A DNA stretch of 64,000 nucleotides from Pyropia yezoensis (GCA_009829735.1 CM020620.1:27932951-27996950); one strand, 5' to 3'. Positions 32,488 to 44,427 are shown, counted from the stretch's first letter. Notes: generated from the letters alone by a model not told the origin. Numbers and translations are program-made.

Positions 32488-33820
32488 GAGTCGGTAAGCA
32501 GAAATCATTGCCCGATTCGATCCGAGCCTCCAGTCGAATGATTGTGCACCAAGAAAAACGTTGCCCCATTGGATCCCCCCCCTCAGTATTTGGTCCTCAT
32601 CCCCTTGGCGGCAATCACACACCGCACACGGCGCTTCATCGAATCCACCAGACTGGTAAAAAAGGCTTCAGGGATGGCCTCCCACTCCTCACACAGGGCC
32701 TTATAGAGGTCCTCCTTGTTCTCGGGCTGCTCCTCGCGGGCCGCCAGACGGCGCTTGAGCTCGTCCCATGCATTCTCAATCGGGTTGAGGTCTGGGCTCG
32801 GGCCTACCCAGGGAAGGCACTTGAACCCGAGCTGGGCCTTGACGTCGCGGCTGTACTTGGATGCGTGGCATGGGGCAAGGTCCTCCTGCAGCCAGGCGGC
32901 GTCAGGCGCCCCAAAATAGGCCATAATGTGGTGGAAGATGGAGTCGCCCAAGAACCTCTCATACTGGGTAGAATTCATTGAGCCATTGACGAGCACCAGG
33001 GGGGTGCGACCACGCGCCGAGAAGCCCCCCCACACCATGATGGACTGCCGGCCGCTTTTGAACGTAGGGTGGAGACAGGTGGGGGTAAAACGCTCCCCGG
33101 CGCGCCGCCAGACACGAGCGCGCTTGTTGACCGTGCGCACTTCAAAACGGCTCTCGTCGGTGTAAAGAAATGCCTCCCACTCGGCCCCCCAGTGCTTGTG
33201 GGTGCCGGCCCACGCCCGACGCTTGGCTTGGTTCTTGTCTGACACGAAGGGCTTGCGCGCGAGGATGGCAGACTTGAAGCCCTGCGCGCGCAGGGCGCGC
33301 CGCACCGTCCAGCGTGAGACGGGCACGGGGCGCCCACGGTTGAACGCCGGAGTCAGCGCGGCGGCTGAAAAAAACGGTTGGCGTTGGCCAGCCGCACAAG
33401 AGCGCGCACATCATGTGGGCCCAGAAGAGCCGGGCGCCCCCGCGTCTCTGGCTGCTTGGCCATACCGTCCTTGCGCGCCTTGGCAGCAAACCAGGAGACA
33501 CGGGTGGCAGGGATGCCGAGGGCGACGCCGATGGCTCCGTTGGAAAAACGCTTGGTGGCGAGCTCGAAAATGGTGGCCTTCTGGCTGAGGGTGACCTTTG
33601 TGCGTTGAGCGACAATCGTGCCTGTCGGGAGGTGAACCAGTGGAGCAGGGCCCCTGGAATAAGACTTTATAGCGGCCGGAAGGGCATAAATGGCGCTTCA
33701 CTGGTCAAAAATCACCTCCCTCCTGGTACAGGATTCGCCGCTCTGAGCGTGTGCCGCGGCGAAGTCGGGCCGCAGACAGGCTCGTTTTCGGATCGGGCAA
33801 TGATTTTTGCTTACCGACTG
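32488..33820 (-). mobile_element. Tc1/mariner element in the old LTR
   Basis: The inverted ends are AGTCGGTAAGCAGAAATCATTG on the left and the complement of CAGTCGGTAAGCAAAAATCATTG on the right. The right end is followed by TA, the Tc1 target; the left TA is not preserved. About 20 bp of LTR (caccnnnccnacttgggtg) occurs on both sides, so some rearrangement accompanied or followed insertion. It contains one transposase gene on the minus strand. Confidence 0.85.
32583..33612 (-). pseudogene. Tc1-type transposase with one frameshift
   Basis: The main frame (33326-32583) has the catalytic triad. The first Asp is in FLYTDESRFEV, the second in WLQEDLAPCHASK and the Glu in WVGPSPDLNPIENAWDELK. The last is the near-invariant Tc1 block, spacing DD34E-like. 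Upstream, another minus frame encodes the helix-turn-helix part (KVTLSQKATIFELATKRFSNG, IPATRVSWF). The two are joined by a one-base frameshift close to a seven-A run at about 33367-33373 (T7 on the coding strand). No in-frame ATG is evident for the N-terminal part, so its start is uncertain. One homopolymer change is enough to inactivate it, or it could be a sequencing error. Confidence 0.85.
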
Positions 33821-33868
33821 TACACCACCCCCACTTGGGTGTTGTGTGTGCGAGTGGTTTTTGCCACA
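33821..33868 (+). repeat. 3' end of the old family-1 LTR
   Basis: Reads tacacc...acttgggtgttgtgtgtgcgagtggtttttgccaca, the family-1 3' terminus. It directly abuts the ion-channel coding sequence. Confidence 0.8.
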
Positions 33869-34941
33869 ATACACTTGATGTAGAGGAGTTTGAAGACCTC
33901 TTTGACGCCCTCGAACTCAAGTTTGAATCCCTCACGAGGAAAACGGTGCTTGAACGCCGCCTGCCGTGGCTGTACAGGGCGCCCGGATTCGCGGCGCTGA
34001 TGGACTGGGTGCGCGCCGAGAATTTGTTTTGCACTTTCATGAATGTGGTCATGGTCATGAACAAGCTCGTCGTCATGGTAGAAACGCACTTCGATTTGAC
34101 AAACATGGACTCATCATTTTCGGTTGCCATTTTCGCGTGTGTAGAGCTGGGCTTCTCGATCATCTACGTTGCAAAGGTCGTTGCCAAACTCATGGCCTTC
34201 AGGTGGCGAGTGTACTGGCGGCAGTTCAGTAATCGGTTTGACTTGGGTGTAGCGCTGCTGCTGCTCGCATCGGCACGGTATGTCGTATATGACCCTTCGG
34301 AGCAGTCGACGGCGACGGTTCGTATCTTCATGCTCCTCCGGCTGCGGGTGCTGGCACTAATATCTGATAGCAGCTACTTCCGGCTGCTCGACCACACCGT
34401 TGGTGTCGCCGGTGCTGTGTCGCTACCTCCTTTCACTCTCCTCTTCTTGTACATCTTTCTCTTCTCCTCCCTCGGCGTGCAGCTGTTTGGGGGTCTCCTC
34501 TATGAGGGAAACCCGGCCCTGGACCCGGTCGTGAATCCAAGCGTCACGGCGTTTGTCGATAATTACTTCCTCGTGCTCAACTTCAACGATTTGGCATCCG
34601 GCTGCATTGCCCTATTCTCAGCCATGGTCGTGGGCTACTTGAACGAGCTAGCCAACGCGGTGATGGTAACAAGCGGGGCTGCTGCGTCGCTTCTCTTCTT
34701 CGTTGCTCTCTATGTAAGCAGTGTGCTTCTCATTGGCAACGTGGTGTTTGCACTGCTGATCGACGTACTCATTTCGACGCGAGAGCGGCTGGATTCGGAT
34801 GACGTGACTGACCGGGGATCGACAATTACGCAGTTGAGCCAGCGGTACGGGCTGAGGCACGTGAAGGTCAGCCATAGCGGTTCAACGCTGACGCACGAGC
34901 GGGTGTTTTGCAAGATCTTCAAGCACCTGGACCAGATTTGA
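33869..34941 (+). pseudogene. Two-pore-type voltage-gated cation channel, second domain only
   Basis: An open frame encodes one complete six-helix unit. S1 is in ENLFCTFMNVVMVMNKLVVM and S2 in VAIFACVELGFSIIYVAKVV. S3 is in RFDLGVALLLLASARYVV, and S4 has Arg in FMLLRLRVLAL. S5 follows, then a pore loop at FNDLASGCIALFSAMV, and S6 is in SSVLLIGNVVFALLIDV. The pre-S1 stretch (LPWLYRAPGFAALMDWV) and pore resemble domain II of TPC1-type channels, which release Na+/Ca2+ from vacuoles or endolysosomes. The first channel domain is missing because an LTR ends right before the frame. TTGATGTAG|AG at 33876-33886 could be a splice acceptor. It may be a 5'-truncated gene or a 3' exon whose upstream exons are displaced. 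Confidence 0.7.
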
Positions 34942-35429
34942 CGATCCGGTAGGGGATGAGGGACTGGTGCGCGGTCTGGGCTTGGGCGTCGGCACGCGAA
35001 CGCATTGGCGGGTGCGTGATCGTATCGTGGGAGGAAGCGTGGTACTCGATTCGCATAGTAGTGCATTGTTGCAGTCAGTCTACAGGTAAATCGCCCTGCC
35101 CCGCGTATAGCAATTCCGCTGCCCGTACCGAACTCCGGTATTTACGGGCTTCTAGCCCCCCTGACTGGAGGCCCCAACCTTGTTGGTTTGGGACCGCTTA
35201 TGGCTCGCCCTTTGGGAGACTACTCTTGTTTTGCATTGTTTATCTGTCCTTGCTTTGGAGGGATCTGTCTCATTGTTTGCCATGCTCGTAGCGATCGGCC
35301 GTCCGGCCTGCGTTCGGTCGACCGACCAGCAGGATATTTCGCCCTTACCTTCGACGTGGGGCACGCCGCCGCCGTCTGGCTGGCTTGCTTTCCGTGGAAC
35401 GTCCGGGCGATGAAGGACTGTCCTCTTTG
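34942..35429. other. Spacer between channel fragment and retroelement fragment
   Basis: Nothing recognised. AT content is higher than in the neighbouring host genes. Confidence 0.4.
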
Positions 35430-36952
35430 CCTGGTGTTCAAGCTGCTCGCTGACGCCGGTGTGTCGCTGAAAGCCCGTAGGTGCCACCTTTTCACTCAGG
35501 AGATAGAATACTTTGGACATGTTGTCCGTCCGTGACGCCTCAGTGTCAACGAGAAGAATCTGAAGGCCATCCGTAAGGCTCAGTACCCCAGGACACAAAC
35601 CCGGATGAGGAGCTTCCTCGGGATGTGTAACGTGTACCGACGTTTCACAAATTGGTTCGCCAAGTTGGCGAAGCCGTTGAATGAGCTAGTCAGTTCGACG
35701 CTGTCAAAGAACCTACCTCCCCCAAGTCGGGCGGAATCAGACGGCCTTTGATATCCTTCGGGATCAGCTGTTGAACCCTCCGATGTTGGCTAGTCCCAGG
35801 TTGGGAGGCCACTACGTCATAGACGTGGATGCTAGCTACGACCAACTTGGTTCGGTGCTGCTACAGCAACAGCCGGACAAGGAGTACTTGCCGGTAGGAT
35901 ACTTCAGCAAGGGACTGAACTCGGCCGAGCGAAACTATGGAGTCACCAAGCTAGAGAGACTCGCAGTGGTGTAGGCGGTGACGTCATTTCGTCACTACCT
36001 GGAGGGTGAGAAGTTCCTCATCCGTTTTGACCACCGCGCGTTGCAGATCATCTTCAAGACGGATTGCACGAACACATGCCTGAACAGGTGGCGGGTGCGG
36101 CGGGCGCCCTTCAACTTTGATATTGAGTACCGTCCCGACCGGCAACATGCCTTTCCGGACGGCCTGTCACGGGTACCTACCAAGGGGCTAGATACTAACC
36201 CAATCGATGATGACCTCCCCGTCGTGGGGGTGGTCACGCGCTCGGGTCAAGCGTTGAACCCCGAGGCGCCAGGGAACAAGAGGTACTTGCCCCTGTCAGG
36301 GGACACAGTGGTGAGGGCCCAGGCCGAAGATTCTTTCTGCAAGTCGCAGAGGGAGGCGCTGGAGGCAGTGGCGGAGACGCGGTTCTTTGTCTGAAAGGAT
36401 GGCCTCCTCTTGAGGAGAGGGCCGATCCAGGGGGCTGAACGACTTGTTATCCCCGCATCCCTGAAGGACAGTATCCTTTAGCGAGAGCATAATGCTCCTG
36501 CAGGTGGACACCTGGGGTCTAGTGAGCTTTACCAGACCCTGAGGACGCGGTACTACTGGCCCTGTATGGTGGTGGACATCTACTATTGCGTGGCTGCATG
36601 CACAAGTTGTGCGCAGAATATCCTGATGGAAGGGCGGCCAGCTACGGCTTTGTTGCTGTTTCCAGCCAAGAAGCCCTCTGCCGCGTTGGCAATGGACATC
36701 CTTGGACCCCTGCCAGAGACCGAGGATGGCAACCAGTACCTCCTGGTCATCTGCGATCGCTTCACGAAATTTACGCGAGCGATCACACTGGCAGAGATCA
36801 CGGCCATGTTGGTCGTGTCAGCCTTCCTAGATCACTGGGTTGCCGCGTATGGCATCCCAGATAGTGCGCTATCGGACATCGGACGGCAATTTGCGTCCGT
36901 CTTGCTTCAGGGAGTGCTGGACATGTTGAGGGCTCGGGCAAGCTATGCTGCA
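35430..36952 (+). pseudogene. Degenerate chromovirus pol fragment (RT thumb, RNase H, integrase core)
   Basis: Collinear with 51990-53500 of the fuller element. It runs from VFKLLADAGVSLKARRCHLF through the RNase H (DVDASYDQLGSVLLQQQPDKEYLP) to the integrase zinc region and the ITLAEITAMLVVSAF segment. It carries many stops and indels. The Trp codon of the segment LAVVWAV is TAG here (35972-35974), as it is in copy 1 (52534-52536) but not in copy 3. There is no LTR, gag or 3' end, so it is an old fragment. Confidence 0.88.
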
Positions 36953-37550
36953 GTAATTATCTGGGCGTAAGCCCACACCAACGGGGTTCCGTATCCTACG
37001 GAAAGAGATGGTGGGGAACCCGGGGTATAAACCCTGGAGTCAGAACCGCCGGAAAGTGAAGCTCCACGCGAAGGGGGAAGCGTGCGGGACGGGGAACACG
37101 AGGCTTACGCAAAGTTGATTTTCTCTGAAAGGGAAGCAACGGGCACAGCCCCACGCGCAGATATCCCTCTTTCGCCAACCGGTCCAGGGCCCGCTGTGGG
37201 ACCCCGGAGTGCGGGCCAACAACCCCTACACTAAACACCCAATCAAAACACTCAGAACCCTCCAACACATCTCTCCACGCAAAACACGCTCAGTGGAGGG
37301 ATCTCACTAAATCTCGGCCAGACTGGGGCCGAAGTAGCCCGCCCTAGGTAACTTCCCTTCACTGGCCAGAAGGCCAATTCGAATCGGGTGGGCGTGATCG
37401 CTCTACCCGATAGTATCTTATCTACCCCCCCATTCATGGGGGGATCCAGCGAGGATGACTTGGCGTGCCCCTTCCGAGGAAGAAGCGGCCCCCTCCTGCC
37501 CCCGATTGGTCAGGGGCAGAGGTCGCCACGATCCGCCTCCCCCTGAAGGG
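36953..37550. other. Unassigned repeat-like sequence
   Basis: No coding region. Contains ggggtataaaccctgg at about 37021 and a polyC-flanked segment at about 37420-37450; it may be the remains of another retroelement end. This could not be established. Confidence 0.3.
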
Positions 37551-38019
37551 TGTGGCAAAAACCACTCGCATACGCGACACCCAAGTTGGGGCCGTGCGCA
37601 AGGGCTGCCTCCCGTGTCGGGGGAACCGGAAGAAGTGCAAGTCGCACACACTCTGTCCCTGTTGTGGGGCAATCCCCCCACTGACAAACAAGAAGATGGT
37701 GTGTGGGCCAACAGTTTCTTGGTCGGGACGGGGAAGCCAGGCCAAGCCCCGCTGTCCCTCCCCTTATCCCCCCAGCGTCCCGTCAGAATCTCGCCACTAA
37801 GAATCTCCCACCCCAGCACCTACCCACCGGGCCACACGAAAATTCATGAGGATAAATGCAGAAAACCCTCAAATCCACGTTGGATCTACTACTAAGCTAA
37901 CTATCCCAAACGTAGGGAATATGGACCCAAATGCAGGGGGAGGAACGGGTCAGGCTAGTGGCCTGCCGCTCCTTGCATGGCACGTGTTGCCCCCCAACCT
38001 GAGGGTCAATACTGCCACA
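37551..38019 (-). repeat. Solo LTR, family 1, reverse orientation, with perfect TSD
   Basis: A 469-bp unit, TGTGGCAAAAACC...ATACTGCCACA on the plus strand, so the LTR reads on the minus strand. AAGGG flanks both sides (37546-37550 and 38020-38024). It is closer to the intact copies than the split LTR at 27.6/32.2 kb, so it is a younger insertion. Confidence 0.95.
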
Positions 38020-38241
38020 AAGGGGGTTGCCCCCAATCCGAGGGGTGCGGTAAACCCCCACACTCCCCACGCCTTCAGGCCACGCGGCCCGTGTGGCCTA
38101 TGCCGACACTGACGAGAAGGGGTCGTGTGACGAACTCCTCAAAGAGGGTGCCGGCTTGGGACGGCCATCGCACCCCCTCCCCGCCCTGGGCGACCCCCTT
38201 CTGCGGGGTGCCTACAGACGTAGTGCATGGGGGGTGCACAC

Positions 38242-38813
38242 TGTAGCATCCCTGGCCCCGACTTGGCGCCGACCCGGGACTACAACCAGAGGGCACCAGG
38301 TGCCAGAACACGCCCGCCGTGTGGTGATGGTTGGCGGCCGTGGCCCGTGCCCGGCACTGGGATGCGGTGGACTACGCTATCCACACGTGAGAGAGGGATT
38401 TCTGATGGGTTTTTACATACTTGTGAGGGACTTGGTTTGAGAGAAATTGAGTGTGAGATTAGTAAGTGGGAATAGAATTAGTAGTGATAGTGGCCCCCGA
38501 CCTGACGAGGTTAGACTCGGGTCGGGGCCACTCGGGGGTATGGGGGGGGCTACGTGGCCAACGTGCCGAGGCTCCCCCAGATGCACGTTAAGAGGGACAG
38601 CGAGGCGCCCTTGGCCCGCGCCCTCAGGAAATAGACAACTGCGCGTTTGCTTTCCTCTTCCCCATGTGCACTACCGTGCGTATCTGTTCGCTCTGCGAGC
38701 AGGCACGTGAGGCAACAGGCATACCATTCTCGTAGTTCCCCTTTCTGTGTTACCTGTCCCTTTCCCCCGAGGGATATTGACACGTGTCTGAGAGGATCGA
38801 GTTTTATACCACA
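38242..38813 (+). repeat. Solo LTR, family 2, with perfect TSD
   Basis: 572 bp from TGTAGCATCCCTGG to TTTTATACCACA, with CACAC duplicated on both sides (38237-38241 and 38814-38818). Homologous to 5739-6309 in opposite orientation. Confidence 0.95.
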
Positions 38814-38818
38814 CACAC

Positions 38819-39802
38819 AAGCACCCCCTGCTGGCCGCTCTTTACCCGGGTTGGCAAACCCACGTGCCTCCATACGGGGGCGCCTGGCCTGCACGGATCG
38901 GGTGCGCCCCGGGTTGTTCCGGGCGTTTCCCTTCACTGCACCCTCTTTCGGGGGTGCCACCGCGGGGTCCGGAGGGAGAGAGAGGATTACCCCCCTCCCC
39001 ACCGATCTCTTCTTCGGCGGCACCATACGGTGGAGCCGCCGGATTCTTTGTGGTAGCCCACCGTTTCCCGATGGGGCACCTTGGGCCGTCGCGGTACTCG
39101 CCCCCCCCTTCTATGGGGGGTCTCCACTGTGAGGACGCCGGCCTTCTGGGCGGCCGCCGATGTCTCCTCTGCGCAGCCGCCGCTGTGGTCGAGCACCTTT
39201 TTCTCGGCGCGCCGCCGCTGGGGGCGGGCACTGTTGCTGTTGTCCGGTCGCTGTGGGCCGGCGTTGCCGCGGCCGCGCCGCCGCTGCGGGCGCGCGGCTT
39301 TGCTGTTGCCCAGACGCTGTGGGCCAGCATTTTCGTCCTTCTTGCGGCGCCGCTGTGGGCGGTCGCCGTTGTGTTTGTCCGGCCGCTGCGGGCCGGCGCT
39401 GTAGAGGAATCACGCCACGGATGGGAGCACAAACCCCGTGAACCAGCCACAGGGGCGAGGACAAGGTAGACCGTTCACTGTGTGTCCTGACCCGACACCC
39501 GGCCTCGTGGTGGTCACCTCGGATGTGTCCGTTCCAAAACAATGGTCAAGTCTGGCTAGCTGGCACCTCTGCCCGCGCCGCTGACCTCATCCCCTCCTCA
39601 GCGCACCGCCGGGAAACACCCGTCGCAGGGTCTGAAAGGAGCGAGCGGGGTGCCGCGCAACGGCCGACTGCCCCACGGAGACCACCACACCCGACCGCGG
39701 TGGCCGCCCGACACAGTCGCGTCGGAGGTGAGCTCACGCAGCGGCGGGTTTCCTCCGTCACTCCCCGCGCCCCCCCCTCCCCCCCTCAGGACACTCCGAA
39801 GT
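38819..39802. other. GC-rich region, no supported gene
   Basis: A plus frame at 38864-39469 is open but made of repeating Leu/Ala/Arg/Trp blocks (RSLWAGVAAAAPPLRARGFAVAQTLWAS is split into recurring GCTGTGGGCC-type units at about 39180-39400). It is probably a short tandem repeat and not a gene. Confidence 0.4.
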
Positions 39803-40189
39803 TTAGGTGCCAACCCGCGGGGCGGCGGCAACGTCCTCATCCCCTGCCCCCCCCCCCGTTGTGCTGTGAGCCGCGTTTGAGATCCTCCCCCTAGACCATC
39901 CCCGCTCCCGTGCGCCTCTGCTGGCACACCACCCCCGAACCGCCCGGACCAGCCGCATCAGCCAGGGCGTCCGAACCACCGCCACGCCCGCCCGGAACGC
40001 AATGTGCTCCGCCACGGCCGCCGCGGGCCCCCCCGGGAGGGGGGTGCGGTAGGCCCACGCAGCCGCCGCTGCCACCACCCCCCGCGCGACCACGTTGTAG
40101 TAGGTGGCCACCCCTTTGGCCGCGCACACAGACACGTGGGTGGACGGGGTGAGGGCGCCGTCGCGGACTGTGTCCGGTGGGAAGTACAC
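39803..40189 (-). CDS. DUF427 domain protein, 3' exon
   Basis: The acceptor TCCTTTCCAG is directly before codon GTG at 40189, and the stop is TAA at 39803-39805. The 128 codons start VYFPPDTVRDGALTPS. They include VCAAKGVATYYNVVARG, AWAYRTPLP and VAEHIAFRAGVAV. This matches the DUF427 pattern (YFP...C.KG.A.YY...AW.Y..P...F...V), a small beta-barrel domain of unknown biochemical function found in bacteria and algae. The upstream exon with the start codon was not identified. A SPRVAVLDGYV segment near 40490-40520 followed by GTACGTAC is a weak candidate. Confidence 0.62.
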   Translation of the reverse strand: MYFPPDTVRDGALTPSTHVSVCAAKGVATYYNVVARGVVAAAAAWAYRTPLPGGPAAAVAEHIAFRAGVAVVRTPWLMRLVRAVRGWCASRGARERGWSRGRISNAAHSTTGGGAGDEDVAAAPRVGT

Positions 40190-40843
40190 CTGGAAAGGAG
40201 GAAAACAGGGGACGAAGGGGCGAAGGGGGGGGTCTGGTGGGGGGGGGGATCTCCCCAGATGCACGGGCGAATAGTCGCCAACGAACCCAGAGGCCGAGCG
40301 TTAGCGATAGTGGAAAGAGGACGACGGCGGGGGGTAGAATGCCGGCCGCGGCGGCGGCGGGAGCGCTGCCCCGTCCGCAAAGCTTCCCCTGGACGGGCGA
40401 TTGGGGTGGCGCAGGTATTCTGGTGTACCCTACTCTCCCTTGCGAAGGCTCCCTCTGGTTAAAAGAGTCACGTACGTACGTAGCCGTCCAGAACAGCAAC
40501 GCGAGGTGACGAGGCGACACTCCCGCCCACGCTGCGGTGGCCCTGGCCCAGACCGCCAATGCGGTCGTGCAATATGCAGGCAACGGGAAGGGGAGGACCA
40601 GCTGGTCGGCCTGCAGGTCCACCCCAGGACAGTGGCGACATTAAATATGTACTTAGCTGAAGAGAACTGAAAACTGGTTTGGAAGAGTGTCCGACAAAAT
40701 CTGGCGCAGTGCACACACCCACGATCACGGGATGACACCGCCGGTCTGGTACCCTCTGGCCGGCCTTCCTCGCCCTCTGCCAAGGAGCTCCGGCCCCCCC
40801 GCCCACCCCACCCCCCCCGCTCTGCCACGCTGCCAACGCGGCC

Positions 40844-42849
40844 ATGGCGTTCCCCGGTGCAGCCGCCTTCCTCTCCTCCCCCGCCCATGTTTGGCTGTGC
40901 GCAGGCTCCCGCGGCGGCGGCACCGCCGGCGCGGCCGCGACAGCCTGCCGCCGGGGACCGCTCGGGCGGCCCCACCCCCCGCGGCGGCAGGCGGTGGCCG
41001 GCGCCGCCCCCCGCCATTGGCGGCAGCGGCAGCAGTGGCGGCGGCGGCGGCCCGACGGAGGGGTGGTGACCATGGCGCTGAGCGTGACGTCCAAGGCGCT
41101 GCCCGCGTCGGTGGTGCAGGTGGACATTTCCGTGTCGGCCGACGATGTGGCCGCCGCGTTTGAGGCGGTACGTTCGCAAATGGGAGAGAGGGGGGCGGGG
41201 AGGGGCCTGAGGTGGGGGGATGTTAGAAAGGTTATCTCGCTGTGAGCCGCTGTAGGCTGGTGGGGAGGGTGGGGGGGTGGTGCTCGTGGGGAAAGTTGGA
41301 GGGGGGGACCCCGGCGGTCTCTGCGCTCTAGGATTGCCCACCACTGCGGCCAGTGGGGCGTCCGTGGCGGTGTGCCGCCAAGTGTATGCACGAACCATTC
41401 CTGAAGCATTGCCCTGGCGCTTGCTCCTGTACCTGTTCTGCGGCCGCTGGTTGCTGCCCCACCGCCCCCTTCCCCCCCCCCCTTTGTCCCCGCTTCCCCT
41501 CCTCCCTTGATGGACAGGCGGCCCAGGAGCTGGCGACAGAGAACGGCCTCCCCCCCCCCGCCACCATTGATGCGGTCACCGTCGCCGTTGGTGCGCCCGC
41601 CGTTGCCTCTGCCGCCGTCAGCGGGGTCATTGACACGGCGGTGCCGGCGGCGCTGGCAGAGCTGTCGCTCACACCCCTCGGGCAGGTGCGCCTGGCCGAC
41701 CACGTGGACGCGACCGCCCTGGTGGCGGCCGCATCGCCGTCAGCGCCGCTCGTCTTTGCCGTCGCCCTTGACGTGTGGCCGACCGCGACGCTGACGGGCC
41801 CCCACCGGGGCCTTGCCGTGACGGCCGTCCGCCCCGCCGGGTCGGCCACCACCGCCGCCGACGTGGCGGCCGCCACCGACGCGGCGGTCGAGGCGGCGCT
41901 CCTGCGCATGCGAACCGCAGAGGCCTCGTACGTCCCCGTCGCGGATGGCGGAGCGGGGCGGGTGGCGGTGGCGGGCGGTGGGGCGGTCATTTCGCTTGCC
42001 GGCTACGTGCGGCTGCCCGATGGGAGCCGTGGGGAGCCCCTCCCAGACGGCATTGGCGACGGGGAGCCGGTGGAGCTGCCGCTGACGCCCGGAAGTGGGC
42101 CCATGCCCGCCTTTGTTGACGCCGTCCTGGGGCTGGCCATCGGCGAGACGGGCACCGCCGAGGTGGTCTTCCCTCCCACGGCGGGTCGGGTGGAGCTCCG
42201 GGGCGTCGCCGCCATCTTTGACGTGTCCCTCCTGACAATCACCGAGGCGGTGTTGCCGCCGCTCGACGACGTCTTTGCCGCGGCGGTGGCCCCACCGGCA
42301 CGGACTGTGGCGGACCTCCGGGCCTCCCTGCGGGCCACCCTGGCCGCCGAAGCGGCCGCCGCCGACGCCGAGGCGGTTGCGTCGGCGGTGGAAGACGCGC
42401 TGCTGGCCATCACGTCGGTCGACGTACCCGCCACGCTCATCGAGGAGGGCGTCCGCCGCCGCTATGCGCGCCTCCTCACCGGCCTCAAGGCGCAGGGCGC
42501 AGTGCCGCCCGCCGAGTGGGCGGCCATGGTCACCCCCGACCGCTATGAGGCGTACAAGGCCGGGGCGGCTGACGGGGTGGCGCGGGGGCTGGCGCTCAAC
42601 TTTGGGCTGGCTGCCGTGGCCGCCGCCGAGTGCCTGCCCCCGCCGCCTGCGGCAGAGGTGGACGACCAGGTGGAGCTGGCGCGGCTCGCCCTCAAGGGCG
42701 AACCGATGGAAGACGAGCCCGCCGTGCGTGACCGCATCGTGGCGCACCTGGAGCGCCAGGCGGTCATGGCGGTGCTGATGGAAAGCGCGCGGGTGTCGTG
42801 GGTGGACGGGGAAGTGGGCGCGCCAGCGGCGACAGAGGCGGTCGTGTAG
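40844..42849 (+). CDS. Trigger-factor-like chaperone with organelle-type leader (two exons)
   Basis: Exon 1 is 40844-41167 (donor GAGGCG|GTACGT). The intron ends TTGATGGACAG, and exon 2 is 41518-42849. The phase is 0, with about 551 residues. Residues 1-75 are Ala/Arg/Gly/Pro-rich like a plastid transit peptide. Then MALSVTSKALPASVVQVDISVSADDVAAAF matches the trigger-factor ribosome-binding domain start. The middle (ISLAGYVRLPDG...VDAVLGLAIGETGTAEVVFP) has the FKBP-like PPIase layout with the usual G-D/E-T segment. The C-terminal part is the helical chaperone domain: DVPATLIEEGVRRRYARLL, an ALNFGLAAVA segment and DRIVAHLERQAVMAVL. Bacterial trigger factor binds nascent chains at the ribosome exit; a plastid version would do this on 70S ribosomes. 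Confidence 0.8.
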
Positions 42850-44427
42850 GGATGGTGGCGGAGGTGTGGGGTTGGTCGCGGGGGGAGGGGGGGGGGTGGG
42901 TTGCTTGCCAGCTGCGGCAAGCAATAGGGGACGAGCAAGTGGGCGTTGCGCGTGGCAAGCGGCCAATGAAGGGAACGGAGGACGACGGGGAAAGGGCCTC
43001 CCTCCATGTCATGGCCTCTTCCCAGCCCAACCAGGTAGAGGGGAAGGCGGCGGTCACCCCGCGGCCCCACCAAGCGGCCGCGGCCGCGGCAGCGCACGAC
43101 CGGTGGCCAGCGGTCGCGGCCTTGGCAGCGCACGACCGATTGCGGGCGCGGCTGCCCCTCTGTCGACCCGCCCGCCCACCCCTCCCCTTTCGCGTTCGCT
43201 CTGAGTTGTCCGCGCGCTATTCCCCTCCTCCCGCGTGCCGCCTCCGCGGCCGTTGCCCGTCTCCACACGGGTAGCGTCGGCTTCCTGCGCCACTGCAATG
43301 GAAGAGAGCGCCTGCGCACTCTCCTCTCCTGTCCCTTCCCTTCCGCTCCCCAGACAATGTCACTGACGCCGCTGCCACCGCCGCCACCGTCACCGCCACC
43401 GCCATCGCCGCCGTCCACGCTGCATCATCACATCATCGTAGTGCGCCCTCTAAGGACCAGGCGTGTCGTCAAGGTGGTCCGTTGCTTGCATCTGTTTCTG
43501 AATCTGTCGTCTCTCTTTTCTTTCTTGTTCTTCTTTCCCTCTGCGACCTCCCCCTGACACCGTACTCCTTGATCGCCCCCCCTGAGCTTCTCTCGCACCA
43601 CCCCGCCACGCGTGTGAGAGTTCGGTGCGGGGGTGTGGGGAAGTCGGCCCCTGCCGCACACCGCCCCGCCGCGGCCTCCCCAGTGGAGTGACTCTTTCAC
43701 AACAACGCCAGCAACAACAACAACCAGCAGAACAACCGCAAGTGAGGAGGCGGTGGCGCGCGGTTTGGACTGTCTTGATGAGTGCTACGATGAGGGGGCC
43801 TGCTGAGTGAGGTGGGCGCGTGGCGAGCGTTTTGTTTGTTTCGACTGAACGTTACACGACGCGGTGCGCGTGCCCGCCCCGTTCGCACCTCCTCGTGCGC
43901 CCCACCACACGCTTTCTCGTTCCTCTCATCCTCTCCCCCGAGGCTAGTCGCGCCGAGAGCGCCACCACCATGGTGGCGGCGGGGGAGGTTAACACGGTCA
44001 AGCCGCGGAGTTGCGCCGGCTGAGTGGCGGGGCGGGGCACAGACGCCGCCGCCGCCGCCGCTGTTGAGTGGGAGGCAAATCACCATCCACCAGCCGCCGC
44101 CGTCGCCGGCCGGGACGGGGGAGGTGTGGTACACCCGGGCATCGGGGATGAGTGGAGCGGGTCGGCGGGGCACCGCCGCCAGCGCGGTCGCCGCCGCAGC
44201 CGTCCCGGAGGCTCCCCCCTCTGCCGCAGACAGCGGCCGTCGCAGACAGGGCACCCACAGACGCGGCCAGAGACGAGGGGATTGCCGCCACGGACGGCAG
44301 GGCAGGGCGGACACGGACGGAAAGGGGAGGGCGGCGCCGGTCCGGAGGGCAGGGTGCGCACAGCCGCCACCCACCGCGGCGCGAGACGTCAGTTGCAGCG
44401 GTGGTGGCGGCGGCGACGGCGGCGGCG
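42850..44427. other. GC-rich intergenic / uncertain coding region
   Basis: Open frames at 43357-43557 and 43812-44885 (+) have no recognisable domain. GCCACCACCATGG at 43961-43973 is a perfect Kozak context but opens only 17 codons (MVAAGEVNTVKPRSCAG) before a stop. It could be a first exon, but no downstream exon could be matched. Confidence 0.35.

Noticed and set aside
38864..39469. 201-codon plus frame and 202-codon minus frame
   Set aside because: Both strands are open through a repeated CGCTGTGGGCC-type unit, which is sign of a tandem repeat and not a gene.
43961..44023. Perfect Kozak ATG (GCCACCACCATGG)
   Set aside because: Only 17 codons before a stop and no matching downstream exon.
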